NCBI GenBank assembly: GCA_041941305.1
Contig: JBGTQJ010000073.1
Span: 1 to 41,469, forward strand
DNA from: JANSWP01 sp041941305
GTDB lineage: Bacteria > Bacteroidota > Bacteroidia > Chitinophagales > Saprospiraceae
DNA length: 41,469 bases
Direction of reading: 5' to 3'
The notes under the pieces were generated by a model that saw only the letters and a list, made by a program, of their open reading frames with translations, did no database searches and was not told where the DNA came from. The position numbers and the translations under genes were made by a program. Every line of letters starts with the position of its first letter. The first letter of the stretch is position 1. Of this stretch, positions 1-8,101 are shown piece after piece.

Positions 1-75
1 TCCGCTGCTTGAATAGGTATCATATAGATTTTTTGTTAATAGCGAGAATTGCTGTGGTTCAATCTGTTTCATAAA

Positions 76-792
76 TTAGGAATCACCATTGCTCATTTCT
101 GAGGTATTTTGAACAAAGTTCATTATCCAATCTTTTATCAATTCTTTGTGAATTTCTTTTTCCAAACTTCGAATTCCACTGTTTACAATTTTGTCTCCAA
201 TAACATTTCGCCGCATTTCCATCAGCAAGCGATCATATGCTTTTGGAAATTCAGGATGTGCCTGAATGCCTAACATTTTTGATCCAACCTGGAACATGCC
301 ATTTGGACATTGTCCATTTCCTGCTAAAAGTAGGGCATTTTTAGGAAGTTGTACTACCTGATCCTGACACATCATCAATGAACTGAAAGAATCCCGTTTT
401 GGTAGCATCCAACTTTTAGATTCCAAAATTTTGAAATCATGAACACCTACGGACCATCCGCTTGTGGATTTTTCTACTTTCCCACCTAAGGCTTCTCCCA
501 ATAGTTGGTGCCCAAAGCAAAATCCAATGAAGTATTTATCCTCAATATTGATTTGACGTATAATGGATTTTAAGTGAAGGATCCAATCCAGGTTTTCATA
601 AACCGAATGCCGAGATCCTGTAGCAAAATAAACTTCACAATCTTCAAGATTTTCAGGAAATTGCCCATTGACAGCATCGTAATATATCCAATCAAATTCG
701 GGAAAGAGTTGGGCAAACATATCGGAGTAATCCCCGTATAGATCTTGATATTCAGGTGAAACATGGTCACAAAGGAATAAACCTGCTTTCAT
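76..792 (-). CDS. class I glutamine amidotransferase (GMP-synthase-like, YfeJ type)
   Basis: A stand-alone class I glutamine amidotransferase domain of 238 residues. The nucleophile elbow FIGFCFGHQLLGEALGG places the catalytic Cys at 92. GIQAHPEF supplies His179 and Glu181, completing the Cys-His-Glu triad that releases ammonia from glutamine or hydrolyses a gamma-glutamyl bond. There is no synthetase domain and no signal peptide, so it is cytoplasmic and needs an unknown acceptor partner. It is the last gene of a minus-strand run behind an SDR dehydrogenase and an aldehyde dehydrogenase. That context would suit oxidation and hydrolysis of a gamma-glutamylated amine, as in putrescine catabolism, but this is inference. 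The 82-bp gap before it holds a double palindrome, so co-transcription is uncertain. The fold call is firm; the substrate is unknown. Confidence 0.85.
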   Translation of the reverse strand: MKAGLFLCDHVSPEYQDLYGDYSDMFAQLFPEFDWIYYDAVNGQFPENLEDCEVYFATGSRHSVYENLDWILHLKSIIRQINIEDKYFIGFCFGHQLLGEALGGKVEKSTSGWSVGVHDFKILESKSWMLPKRDSFSSLMMCQDQVVQLPKNALLLAGNGQCPNGMFQVGSKMLGIQAHPEFPKAYDRLLMEMRRNVIGDKIVNSGIRSLEKEIHKELIKDWIMNFVQNTSEMSNGDS

Positions 793-799
793 AGATTAG

Positions 800-879
800 A
801 GTAGCACGACTCTCCAGAGTCGTAAATTGAGATTTTGAAGATATTATGATGCTTTCCGGCTCTGGAGAGCCGGGCTACT
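800..879. repeat. REP-like pair of palindromes in inverted orientation
   Basis: Two 16-nt palindromes, CGACTCTCCAGAGTCG (807-822) and CGGCTCTGGAGAGCCG (857-872), are each flanked by a short AGTAGC or GCTACT arm. The two units face each other and together form a larger inverted repeat across 800-879. They differ at a paired position (A-T in one, G-C in the other), so each hairpin is kept intact by a compensatory change. The right unit contains the TAG stop of the aldehyde dehydrogenase. It resembles interspersed REP elements; copy number elsewhere cannot be judged from this window. Confidence 0.7.
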
Positions 880-2263
880 TTTTTAAATGAAACGACTTGG
901 GTCTGGTCAATGCTTCATAACCCAAAGTGGATAAAGTACATCCTCGACCACTATTCTTCACGCCGGTCCATGCAAGGGCTGGATCGAGGTAATCACAACG
1001 ATTCATAAAAAAAGTGCCAGTCTCTATTTGGTTGCCTAATTCAATGGCTTTATCCATATCTTTTGTCCAGACTGAAGCGGTGAGTCCATATTGGCTGTCA
1101 TTCATCAGTTGAACAGCTTCCTCATCGTTTTTTACTTTCATTATGCCAACGATTGGTCCAAAAGATTCTTCTTTCATAATGTCCATTTCGTGATTGACAT
1201 TGACCAAAACCTGAGGAGCCATATATGGTGTACCTTCTTCGTGAGCTGGAAACGCTCTGGGATCAATCAGCGTTTCTGCTCCGGCTGTTTTTGCTTTTTT
1301 TATTTGATTTTGAGCAAAAATTGCAGCTGAAGCACGTACCATTGGTCCCAAGGTTGTTTCGGCTTTTAGAGGATTGTCAAGTTGATATTGGTTTGTCAAA
1401 TTAACAAAGCCATCTACAAAATCCTTATAACACTTTTCCTGAACATAAATCCTTTCAATGCCGCAACAAGACTGTCCAGAATTGAAATAAGAGCCATCAA
1501 CAAGATTTTCAATTGCATTTTGCAAATCCGCATCGGCTCGGACATAAGCTGGATCCTTTCCTCCCAATTCCAAGCCTGCATTGATAAATCGCTTAGCTAA
1601 GGCTTTTTGAATGGCGGCTCCCCCTGCAACAGAACCCGTAAAAGCGATATAGTTGATTCTAGTATCTGTAACTATTTTTGAAACCTGGTCATGGTTAAGG
1701 TGCAGATAGTTGAAAATACCTTTCGGTAAGCCTGCATAATCAAAAGCACTTGCATACCTTTCTGCACAAAGCGGCGTTTGTTTGGCATGTTTTAGAATTA
1801 CTGTATTGCCAGCCATTATTGCGGGAATAATCGCATTAACCGAAGTTAAATAAGGGTAATTCCAGGGAGCCAGGACGAAGACAGTCCCAAGTGGTTCTCT
1901 TTTTATAAATCTCTGAAAACCAGCAATTTCTGTTGCTTCAATATTTTCCAGGGATTTTTCAGCAATGTCAATCATGTAGTGGGCTCGTTCCTGAAAACCT
2001 TTTGCAATTTCAAAGGGAGCGTATTTAAGGGGACGCCCCATTTGCCAGGTGAGTTCCTGGGCAATTGTATCTTTATTTTGCAAAAAATATTCGACTACCT
2101 TTTTGCAAATGGAAGCTCGCTCAGAAATTGAGGTCTGTTTCCAGAGATTTTGTGCGGAATTTGATAGGGCGAGTGCAGATTCTATTTCTTTGGGAGTAGC
2201 AACCTTTCGTTCAAGATAAACTGAATCATCAATGGGAGAAATGGTTTGAAAAATATCCATCAT
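875..2263 (-). CDS. NAD(P)-dependent aldehyde dehydrogenase
   Basis: A member of the aldehyde dehydrogenase superfamily, of near-usual length at 462 residues. It oxidises an aldehyde to a carboxylic acid in the cytoplasm. Landmarks are the cofactor and oxyanion segment LAPWNYPY with Asn near 134, the Rossmann turn FTGSVAGGAAI, the general base Glu232 in LELGGKDPAYV, the catalytic Cys266 in NSGQSCCGIER, and EESFGPIVGI near the C-terminus. The overall pattern is closest to succinate-semialdehyde or gamma-glutamyl-aminobutyraldehyde type enzymes, but the substrate cannot be read from the sequence. The start lies 19 bp after the stop of the SDR gene, so the two form an operon. The stop codon sits inside a REP-like palindrome, so the repeat may have trimmed or set the C-terminus. 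Confidence 0.9.
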   Translation of the reverse strand: MMDIFQTISPIDDSVYLERKVATPKEIESALALSNSAQNLWKQTSISERASICKKVVEYFLQNKDTIAQELTWQMGRPLKYAPFEIAKGFQERAHYMIDIAEKSLENIEATEIAGFQRFIKREPLGTVFVLAPWNYPYLTSVNAIIPAIMAGNTVILKHAKQTPLCAERYASAFDYAGLPKGIFNYLHLNHDQVSKIVTDTRINYIAFTGSVAGGAAIQKALAKRFINAGLELGGKDPAYVRADADLQNAIENLVDGSYFNSGQSCCGIERIYVQEKCYKDFVDGFVNLTNQYQLDNPLKAETTLGPMVRASAAIFAQNQIKKAKTAGAETLIDPRAFPAHEEGTPYMAPQVLVNVNHEMDIMKEESFGPIVGIMKVKNDEEAVQLMNDSQYGLTASVWTKDMDKAIELGNQIETGTFFMNRCDYLDPALAWTGVKNSGRGCTLSTLGYEALTRPKSFHLKK

Positions 2264-2282
2264 TTATCTTTTTTCTAAACAA

Positions 2283-3056
2283 TTATTCTGGAGTGACATA
2301 AGCAGCAGTAATTCCACCATCAACTAAAAACTCGGTTCCAGTCATATATGAAGAATCCTCTGAGGCTAAAAATAATGCAGCCTTAGCCATTTCTTTGGCT
2401 TCTCCAAATCTACCCATGGGGATATGAACAAGCCTTCTCTGCTTCTTTTCTTCCGTGTTTAAAAATTTCATCAACAATTCAGTCTGCAAGGGTCCGGGAC
2501 TTAAGGCATTTACGCGAATGTTTTCACGAGCATGAATTACTGCTAATTCACGGGACATTGCCAAAACTGCTCCCTTGCTGGCGGTATAGGCAACCTGAGG
2601 AGTAGCCGCACCTAAATGTGCAACAAAAGAGGCTGTATTGATGATAGAACCTCCCCCTGAATGACGAATCAATGGGATGCCATACTTACAACCGAAGAAT
2701 ACACCTTTGACATTGATATTCATAGTCAAATCCCATATGTTTTCTTCCGTGCTTTGGCTATCGCCATCTGCACTGTGCATAATCCCTGCATTATTGAATA
2801 AGATGTGTAAGCCACCATATTGTTGTTCTGCAAATTTTATCATTTTTTCACAGTCCTCTGATTTAGAGACATCAGCCTTGCAAAATGCCGCTGTACCACC
2901 TTCACTATTGATCAAACTTACAGTTTCTTCTCCCTGTTTTTCTTTAATATCCACAACTACTATTTTGGCACCTTCTTTTGCAAAAAGCAAGCAACTTTCT
3001 CTTCCTATTCCACTGCCTCCGCCAGTGATCAACGCTATTTTATATTGTAATCTCAT
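2283..3056 (-). CDS. short-chain dehydrogenase/reductase (classical SDR)
   Basis: A classical SDR of 257 residues, the usual length. The N-terminal dinucleotide motif TGGGSGIG is at 11-18. An acidic residue after the second strand (VVVD, Asp36) favours NAD over NADP. NNAG is at 88-91. The catalytic residues are Ser143, Tyr157 and Lys161 (YTASK). The C-terminal MTGTEFLVDGG is typical of FabG-like and glucose-dehydrogenase-like members. It interconverts an alcohol and a ketone or aldehyde. It is first in a minus-strand run with the aldehyde dehydrogenase 19 bp downstream, so the pair could oxidise an alcohol through an aldehyde to an acid. Substrate unknown. Confidence 0.9.
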   Translation of the reverse strand: MRLQYKIALITGGGSGIGRESCLLFAKEGAKIVVVDIKEKQGEETVSLINSEGGTAAFCKADVSKSEDCEKMIKFAEQQYGGLHILFNNAGIMHSADGDSQSTEENIWDLTMNINVKGVFFGCKYGIPLIRHSGGGSIINTASFVAHLGAATPQVAYTASKGAVLAMSRELAVIHARENIRVNALSPGPLQTELLMKFLNTEEKKQRRLVHIPMGRFGEAKEMAKAALFLASEDSSYMTGTEFLVDGGITAAYVTPE

Positions 3057-3207
3057 GATTATCAGATTATCCTGTTGATACCATTGAGCTGAGGATTGAG
3101 CCTCGCAAAATGGTGTTAACAGAAATTATTCTAAATGGTATTGAAGAAACTGCTAATACTTTTTTCTTCCTCTGACCACTCCCCAATAGTTTCAGCAGCA
3201 ACCCATT

Positions 3208-4380
3208 TTAATATTCAAAAACCCCAAAAGGACTTTCTATCCGAACTTCCTCCCCTTCCGCTTCTTCAACATATCCAATGATTTGTGCATCAATATTAAA
3301 TGAGCGGGACATTTCAATAATAAACGGTGCATCCTTTTCATCAACATAAAATTCCAATCGATGCCCCATATTAAAGACCTGATACATTTCTTTCCAATCT
3401 GTTCCTGATTCTTCCTGTATGATCTTAAAAAGTGGTGGTATTGGTAACAAGTTATTTTTGATGACTCTTTTATTTTGGATAAACTTTTTCACTTTGGTCT
3501 GTCCTCCTCCTGTACAATGAATTAGACCGTGGATGGCTTTTCTATGTGTTTTTAAAAGTTTTTTCAGAACAGGTAGGTAAGTTCGGGTAGGGGAGAGGAT
3601 TAATTTCCCTAATGAGACATGTTCGCCTTCGATTTCAATTAAATCGGTCAATTGCTTGCTTCCCACATAGATGACGCTTTCAGGTGTATTGGGATCAAAA
3701 CTGTCGGGATATTTTGAGGCATAATTTTTTTCCAATACATCGTGTCTGGCGGAGGTTAATCCATTACTACCCATGCCTCCATTATAGGATTTTTCATAAG
3801 TACTCTTTCCATAAGACGCAAGTCCAACAATTATATTTCCAGCCTTGATATCATTCACAATCAAATCATCCCTACGCATTCTTGCAAATGCAGTATATCC
3901 GGCATCAATGGTTCGGACGATATCACCGACATCCGCCGTTTCCCCCCCTGCCAAATGAATACAGACACCCTGACGTTCCATGTCTCCTGCAATTTGGGCA
4001 GTCGCATTTATCAGTTCACTGATCACCTCACCAGGAATCAGGTTTTTGTTTCGGCCGATAGTAGAAGAAAGGATGATATCGTTTACGCAGCCCACACAAG
4101 CCATATCATCGAGGTTCATCACCATAGCATCCTGAGCGATGCCCCTCCATACACTTAGGTCTCCTGTTTCTTTCCAATACATGTAAGCTAAGCTGGTTTT
4201 GGTACCTGCTGTATCGGCATGCATGATATTGCAGTATTCCAAATCTCCTCCGACCACATCTGGCAGGATTTTACAAAATGCCATAGGATACAATCCTTTG
4301 TCAAGATTTTTGATGGCAGTGTGTACTTCATCTTTGGTTGCTGAAACGCCGCGAAGGTCATATTTATAGTTAGACAACAT
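3208..4380 (-). CDS. purM: phosphoribosylformylglycinamidine cyclo-ligase (AIR synthase)
   Basis: A PurM-fold protein of 390 residues in the longer form that Bacteroidota carry as AIR synthase. This is the fifth step of de novo purine synthesis: ATP-dependent closure of formylglycinamidine ribonucleotide to aminoimidazole ribonucleotide. The N-terminal AIRS domain shows ADTAGTKTSLAYMYW and MNLDDMACVG, which form the ATP-binding half. The C-terminal half carries HCTGGGQTKVKKF and a QVFNMGHRLEFYV segment, equivalent to the usual substrate-side motif. It is transcribed alone, with a TATCTTTG promoter element about 75 bp upstream and a large dyad just upstream of that. No PurR-like gene is nearby. 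Confidence 0.88.
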   Translation of the reverse strand: MLSNYKYDLRGVSATKDEVHTAIKNLDKGLYPMAFCKILPDVVGGDLEYCNIMHADTAGTKTSLAYMYWKETGDLSVWRGIAQDAMVMNLDDMACVGCVNDIILSSTIGRNKNLIPGEVISELINATAQIAGDMERQGVCIHLAGGETADVGDIVRTIDAGYTAFARMRRDDLIVNDIKAGNIIVGLASYGKSTYEKSYNGGMGSNGLTSARHDVLEKNYASKYPDSFDPNTPESVIYVGSKQLTDLIEIEGEHVSLGKLILSPTRTYLPVLKKLLKTHRKAIHGLIHCTGGGQTKVKKFIQNKRVIKNNLLPIPPLFKIIQEESGTDWKEMYQVFNMGHRLEFYVDEKDAPFIIEMSRSFNIDAQIIGYVEEAEGEEVRIESPFGVFEY

Positions 4381-4455
4381 CTTTTGGAAATATTTATTCA
4401 GTAAGAATGACTTTAATCAAAGTCAATAACACCCATGGTGTGAAATTTTGGAGCG

Positions 4456-4463
4456 CAAAGATA
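4456..4463 (-). promoter_or_regulatory. candidate purM promoter (-7 element TATCTTTG)
   Basis: Read on the minus strand this is TATCTTTG, a match to the Bacteroidota -7 consensus TAnnTTTG, placed about 75 bp before the purM start. The expected -33 TTTG is not evident. That position is instead occupied by the perfect dyad at 4465-4500. Confidence 0.45.
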
Positions 4464-4464
4464 T

Positions 4465-4500
4465 AAGGAATGATGGATAGTTACTTATCCATCATTCCTT
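4465..4500. promoter_or_regulatory. 15-bp perfect dyad upstream of purM, possible operator
   Basis: The arms AAGGAATGATGGATA (4465-4479) and TATCCATCATTCCTT (4486-4500) are exact inverted repeats with a 6-nt spacer. The dyad covers the stretch where the -33 element of the purM promoter should lie. That suits a dimeric repressor or activator site, though a structural repeat is equally possible. Confidence 0.4.
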
Positions 4501-4786
4501 TAAAGCCTTCTGAAAGAAATTCTATTTACTCATTCAAATGCCAATTTCGTTTTGTTATTGGTGTGGTTTACGAATTATTTGATTTGAAATATTTCTTAAG
4601 CGCTAATTTGACGGAAATATCTTCGGCAAGTTTCCGATTTAACCGTGCTATGACTAATGTGATTAAAGAATTTAGTGTTGTTCTTAATTTCCTGGATGCC
4701 TGTACTGAACCGTGCCTCAGTCAGGCATCTTTTGCAAATGCACCGTCAAATCCCCGTCATTTTATCTAAACTTAATCTAAATAAAC
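4501..4786. other. gene-free spacer between purM and the response regulator
   Basis: I see no supportable gene here. A plus-strand reading frame of about 99 codons begins inside the purM dyad and has no recognisable composition or domain. The main structure is a hairpin at 4695-4729: GATGCCTG-T-ACTGA pairs with TCAGT-CAGGCATC with one bulged base and is followed by TTTTG on the plus strand. Confidence 0.4.
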
Positions 4787-4817
4787 TTTGGTGTTTTTTG
4801 ATTTGAATTTACTTTTG
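4787..4817 (+). promoter_or_regulatory. promoter of the response regulator (TTTG-N19-TACTTTTG)
   Basis: TTTG at 4787-4790 and TACTTTTG at 4810-4817 are separated by 19 bp, matching the Bacteroidota -33/-7 promoter. Transcription would start near 4824, 46 nt before the first possible ATG (4870) and 88 nt before the preferred one (4912). Confidence 0.6.
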
Positions 4818-4911
4818 CGCCGATTTGGAGGCAGGTTTTAAGGGGTTATTTTTTGCCTAAGCCCTAACTATGCCTTTTTTTAATGAGATAATTATCTTTG
4901 TTCCTAAGACT

Positions 4912-5547
4912 ATGCAACCAATTTCAATTTTACTTGCTGATTCTCAATACCTAATTCGATATGGATTGATGTCATTGTTATCAGAAGTGGACAATTTTGA
5001 AGTGATTGGTGATGTATCTGATGAAGCGGAATTAATGGAGGAATTAGGAAAGCAAAATCCACAGGTTGTTATTCTTGATTATAATCAGCCCGATTATTTT
5101 TCGACGGATACAGTAGTTAAAATCAAAAAGGTGTCTCCCAATACCAATATCCTAATTATAAGTGGAGATACGCAGAAATATGGTATTTATCAGGTATTGG
5201 AATATGGAATCAACAGTTATTTGACCAAAAATTGTGGGGAAGAAGAAATTATAGATGCGGTGAAAGCAACGGCAAAGGGCGAAAAGTTTTTTTGTAATAA
5301 TGTTTTGAACCACATTTTGGAAAAGTCATTTCCCAAAGAAGATGATTGCTCACCAACTCCTTTGAGCCCTAGAGAAATAGAAGTGGTCAGATTGGTAGCA
5401 AGTGGAATGATTGCCAAAGAAATAGCAAGCGAATTGAATCTAAGTACTCATACCATATATACTCACCGAAAAAACATTATGAAAAAATTAAATATCAACT
5501 CTGCTTCCGAGTTGGTATTGTATGCGGTAAATAATGGAATCGTTTAG
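4912..5547 (+). CDS. NarL/LuxR-family response regulator
   Basis: A receiver domain (about residues 1-115) is joined to a C-terminal LuxR-type HTH (PLSPREIEVVRLVASG to HRKNIMKKL). It should bind DNA when activated by a sensor kinase. The phosphoacceptor is Asp in VVILDYNQPDYF, and the switch Lys is in YLTK. The usual acidic pair of the Mg site is degenerate: LLADSQYLIR has Asp-Ser where Asp-Asp is normal, so Mg binding and phosphorylation may be altered. I chose the start that gives MQPISILLAD, the normal spacing before the first strand. An upstream in-frame ATG at 4870 would add 14 residues. No partner kinase is adjacent. The 3' end meets a convergent gene one base away. Confidence 0.85.
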   Translation: MQPISILLADSQYLIRYGLMSLLSEVDNFEVIGDVSDEAELMEELGKQNPQVVILDYNQPDYFSTDTVVKIKKVSPNTNILIISGDTQKYGIYQVLEYGINSYLTKNCGEEEIIDAVKATAKGEKFFCNNVLNHILEKSFPKEDDCSPTPLSPREIEVVRLVASGMIAKEIASELNLSTHTIYTHRKNIMKKLNINSASELVLYAVNNGIV

Positions 5548-5548
5548 C

Positions 5549-6085
5549 CTATTCCAAGCAAACTACCTCAAATCCAAATAATCCCTTTTTAACTGGTAAG
5601 GAAATTTCTTCTCCTCTTTCTGTTGTTACAAAATTTGGTTTGCTACTTCTAAAACGATGCATAGCTCCATTTTTCATAACAAACAAAAAATAAGCTTCAG
5701 GTGCTTGTTTTTTATTAGATAACACATAAAACCCTCCTTTTGGCTTTTCTTCAACAAAGACAAATGTTTGATATTCAATCGGGTTGGATGTAGCTAAACG
5801 ATTTGTGATACTTGCTAATAAGGGGGTGATAGTTATACCAATAAATAGAATCAATAAACTTGTCCTGATCCTGTCAAGAAAATCTTCTACATTTTTCAAG
5901 AGAAAATAACTTATAACACCACAAAAAAGGATGCCAATGACAATAGAATAGGTGATTAATCGATTCGCTTCTATAGTATTGGAAAACCAATGAAACTCAA
6001 ATACAAATAATGTCATCAATGCTATAAAAAGCATGATTCCAATAAAGATTTTGATTTTTAAGGCTTTAGATATATCGTTTTTCAT
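5549..6085 (-). CDS. membrane protein of unknown function
   Basis: I do not recognise this 178-residue protein. Three hydrophobic segments are visible at about 12-29, 44-64 and 75-92. They are followed by a soluble domain of about 85 residues rich in beta-type sequence, starting NPIEYQTFVFVEEKPKGG and ending FGFEVVCLE. The topology suggests an inner-membrane protein with a small C-terminal sensory or binding domain. It converges on the response regulator with a single base between the two stops, which may allow antisense overlap of their 3' ends. No neighbour suggests a role. Confidence 0.65.
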   Translation of the reverse strand: MKNDISKALKIKIFIGIMLFIALMTLFVFEFHWFSNTIEANRLITYSIVIGILFCGVISYFLLKNVEDFLDRIRTSLLILFIGITITPLLASITNRLATSNPIEYQTFVFVEEKPKGGFYVLSNKKQAPEAYFLFVMKNGAMHRFRSSKPNFVTTERGEEISLPVKKGLFGFEVVCLE

Positions 6086-6379
6086 AAATTATTGTCCTTT
6101 TCTGTCAGCTAATGATTTTGTTGGCAATTTTATTTTGGAAATATATTAAAAACAATGGTACGATAAATTGATTTATAATAAAAACCCCGTATATTTGCAT
6201 TTGATTTGAAATTATAATTTCGGGAACACAAACATCATACACCTTTCATTATAATAATCAATCCTGCAATTTTTCAAGTCTTTCGATCGCATCAACTTAT
6301 AAGATTCAAAATCCTATCGCCCTAGACTTTCATCATTAAGCATACTCCGAGAATAATATTTTTTATTATTATATTTTAT
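6086..6379. other. AT-rich spacer with a second promoter-like site
   Basis: No gene is supported. A TATATTTG element at 6190-6197 on the plus strand matches the Bacteroidota -7 box. It lies about 260 nt upstream of the next gene and could start a long leader or a small RNA. No clear -33 box or terminator accompanies it. Confidence 0.35.
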
Positions 6380-6411
6380 TTTGCAATAAGATGTTATAAA
6401 ACATATATTTG
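6380..6411 (+). promoter_or_regulatory. promoter of the type IX-secreted protein (TTTG-N20-TATATTTG)
   Basis: TTTG at 6380-6383 and TATATTTG at 6404-6411 are spaced 20 bp apart, a good Bacteroidota promoter, with about 45 nt of 5' leader before the ATG. Confidence 0.6.
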
Positions 6412-6460
6412 CGACATAATTTTGATACCTTATTTTTATAACCCAAAATAATGTTTTCTC

Positions 6461-7864
6461 ATGAAACATCTTTACGGCTTGTTTTCTTTACTATTTAGTA
6501 CTTTTATTTTGTTCTCTCTCCCCACAAATAATATTTCAGCTCAGGCTTTAGAAGTCGCTAGCTTTACAACCGGGACAACTTCAGATTGCAGACCAACTGC
6601 AGGTACGAGAAATGTCACATTCATAACCATTAATTTTACTGGCGGTTTATGTGATTCAAATGGAGATGGCTCAATTGATTTGTCAATTTCTCCTTCTGGT
6701 GCTGGAGTTACTTTTCAAACTGATCCTATTATTGTAAATGGTGATTGTTCTGAGGTTGTTACTTTGGTCGTTTCAAACACTGCTACCGTTGGAGATTATA
6801 GCATTAGTGCTTGTATTGAAGATGATGATGGATTGACAGATCCCAATAGTTTGGGTACAGGATTTACAGGTTGTAATGGTGTGAATTCTGAAGTTTTTGT
6901 TTTAGGGACATTCACACTAACGGCTGGCCCTGATGTACAGACATTTAATAACATAACAATACTTCCAGGTGCAACTGGAGCTACTATTGTTAATACCAAT
7001 AATGCAATGGAAGGTGTGACCGATTTTGGATTTGATATTGATGGTGATATGGTAGATGATATTACAATGACAGATCCAAATGATGGTGCTTCTTCAGCTG
7101 CAACCCTTGGAGTTTTGGGCGGTGAGAATGATGTGAGAGTTACCTTAACTGTAAATTATCCTTCTAGTTCTGTAGCTGCTATGACTGTATCAGTTGAAAA
7201 CTTAACATCTGCTACCCATGGGCACCAGGGAGCAACAGCTACATCTACTATGAGATTGACTGCAACAGATGATTGTGGTAATACCGATAATAGCACTGCA
7301 ACGTTGACAGCATTGCCTGTAGACTTAAAATATTTTAGAGGCACTGTGAACGGTGCTGATATCAGTTTAGAATGGGTTACTGCCTCTGAGTTCAATAACA
7401 ACTACTTTGAGATTGAACGATCGTTTGATGGTCTAAACTATCATCCGGTTGCTAAAATCTATGGAGCTGGAGATTCTTTTGAAGAAATTTCCTATAATTT
7501 TATTGACAGAGATGTTAAAGGAGGTAATTCGGTTTATTATCGTCTAAAGCAAATTGATTTCGACGGTTTTTTTAATTATTCTGAAACCATTAATTTGGTG
7601 ATTAATAACAATGGCATATTTGATGTGAAGAATGTATATAACGATAGTGAAAGCCTTCAAATCAATTATACAAGCCCAAATGAAAAACAAGTAACTGCAA
7701 CGATCTACGACTTGAATGGTCGAATTTTAATAGAATACACTTTCTTCCCTTATCAAGAATTAAATAGTGAAACGATTGATATTTCCACCCTAAATCGCGG
7801 TTTTTACATTGTCAACTTGCATAATGGACAAAACCAGGTTACGAAAAAGTTTGTGAAGAATTAA
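6461..7864 (+). CDS. secreted protein with type IX secretion sorting domain
   Basis: A 467-residue exported protein. The N-terminus is a Sec signal peptide (hydrophobic to about residue 25, likely cut after NNISAQ). Residues 30-290 are Thr/Asp/Gly-rich, beta-type, with calcium-site-like DSNGDGSIDLS and DIDGDMVDDI. From about 290 comes the conserved T9SS-cargo module LPVDLKYFRGTVNGADISLEW to YYRLKQIDFDG. The last 80 residues are a type A sorting domain (IDISTLNRGFYIVNL, ending VTKKFVKN). By family knowledge it crosses the outer membrane by the PorU/gliding-type system and is anchored or released. The biochemical role is unknown. It is monocistronic, with its own promoter and terminator. Confidence 0.88.
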   Translation: MKHLYGLFSLLFSTFILFSLPTNNISAQALEVASFTTGTTSDCRPTAGTRNVTFITINFTGGLCDSNGDGSIDLSISPSGAGVTFQTDPIIVNGDCSEVVTLVVSNTATVGDYSISACIEDDDGLTDPNSLGTGFTGCNGVNSEVFVLGTFTLTAGPDVQTFNNITILPGATGATIVNTNNAMEGVTDFGFDIDGDMVDDITMTDPNDGASSAATLGVLGGENDVRVTLTVNYPSSSVAAMTVSVENLTSATHGHQGATATSTMRLTATDDCGNTDNSTATLTALPVDLKYFRGTVNGADISLEWVTASEFNNNYFEIERSFDGLNYHPVAKIYGAGDSFEEISYNFIDRDVKGGNSVYYRLKQIDFDGFFNYSETINLVINNNGIFDVKNVYNDSESLQINYTSPNEKQVTATIYDLNGRILIEYTFFPYQELNSETIDISTLNRGFYIVNLHNGQNQVTKKFVKN

Positions 7865-7889
7865 TTAAACTTACGCTTTGATAAAACCC

Positions 7890-7922
7890 AAAAGGGGAAG
7901 AAAATCATTTTCTTCCCCTTTT
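7890..7922 (+). terminator. intrinsic terminator after the type IX-secreted gene
   Basis: 16-nt complementary arms (AAAAGGGGAAGAAAAT and its complement) surround a single central base and run into a T tract. The site starts 26 bp after the stop codon. Confidence 0.8.
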
Positions 7923-7935
7923 TTCTTGCTCAAAC

Positions 7936-7966
7936 TTGGAGATTTTTTTCAATCCACCTAACTTCG
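7936..7966 (+). promoter_or_regulatory. candidate tRNA promoter (TTGG-N19-TAACTTCG)
   Basis: TTGG at 7936-7939 and TAACTTCG at 7959-7966 are 19 bp apart. The second box is one base off TAnnTTTG. The spacing and location 18 bp before the tRNA support a promoter. Confidence 0.4.
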
Positions 7967-7983
7967 CACCCTGATTTATTAAA

Positions 7984-8057
7984 GGCTCCATAGCTCAGCT
8001 GGATAGAGCATCAGATTTCGGCTCTGAGGGTCGGGGGTTCGAATCCTCCTGGGGTCA
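7984..8057 (+). tRNA. tRNA-Arg(TCG)
   Basis: A full cloverleaf folds by hand. The acceptor stem is GGCTCCA/TGGGGTC with G-T pairs. The D arm is GCTC/GAGC. The anticodon stem is TCAGA/TCTGA around loop TTTCGGC, giving anticodon TCG at 8018-8020. The variable loop is GGGTC, and the T arm is GGGGG-TTCGAAT-CCTCC. The discriminator is A and no CCA is encoded. It should read CGA and related CGN codons. Confidence 0.9.
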
Positions 8058-8067
8058 CATAGAAGAT

Positions 8068-8101
8068 AAGCTCATCTGAACTAATTAGGTGAGCTTTTTT
8101 T
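8068..8101 (+). terminator. terminator after tRNA-Arg
   Basis: AAGCTCATC (8068-8076) pairs with GGTGAGCTT (8088-8096), followed by a run of T. It begins 11 bp after the tRNA 3' end. Confidence 0.7.

Noticed and set aside
4470..4769. Plus-strand frame of 99 codons upstream of the response regulator
   Set aside because: It begins inside the purM dyad, spans a hairpin, has no recognisable domain, and the downstream gene has its own promoter within the next 20 bp.
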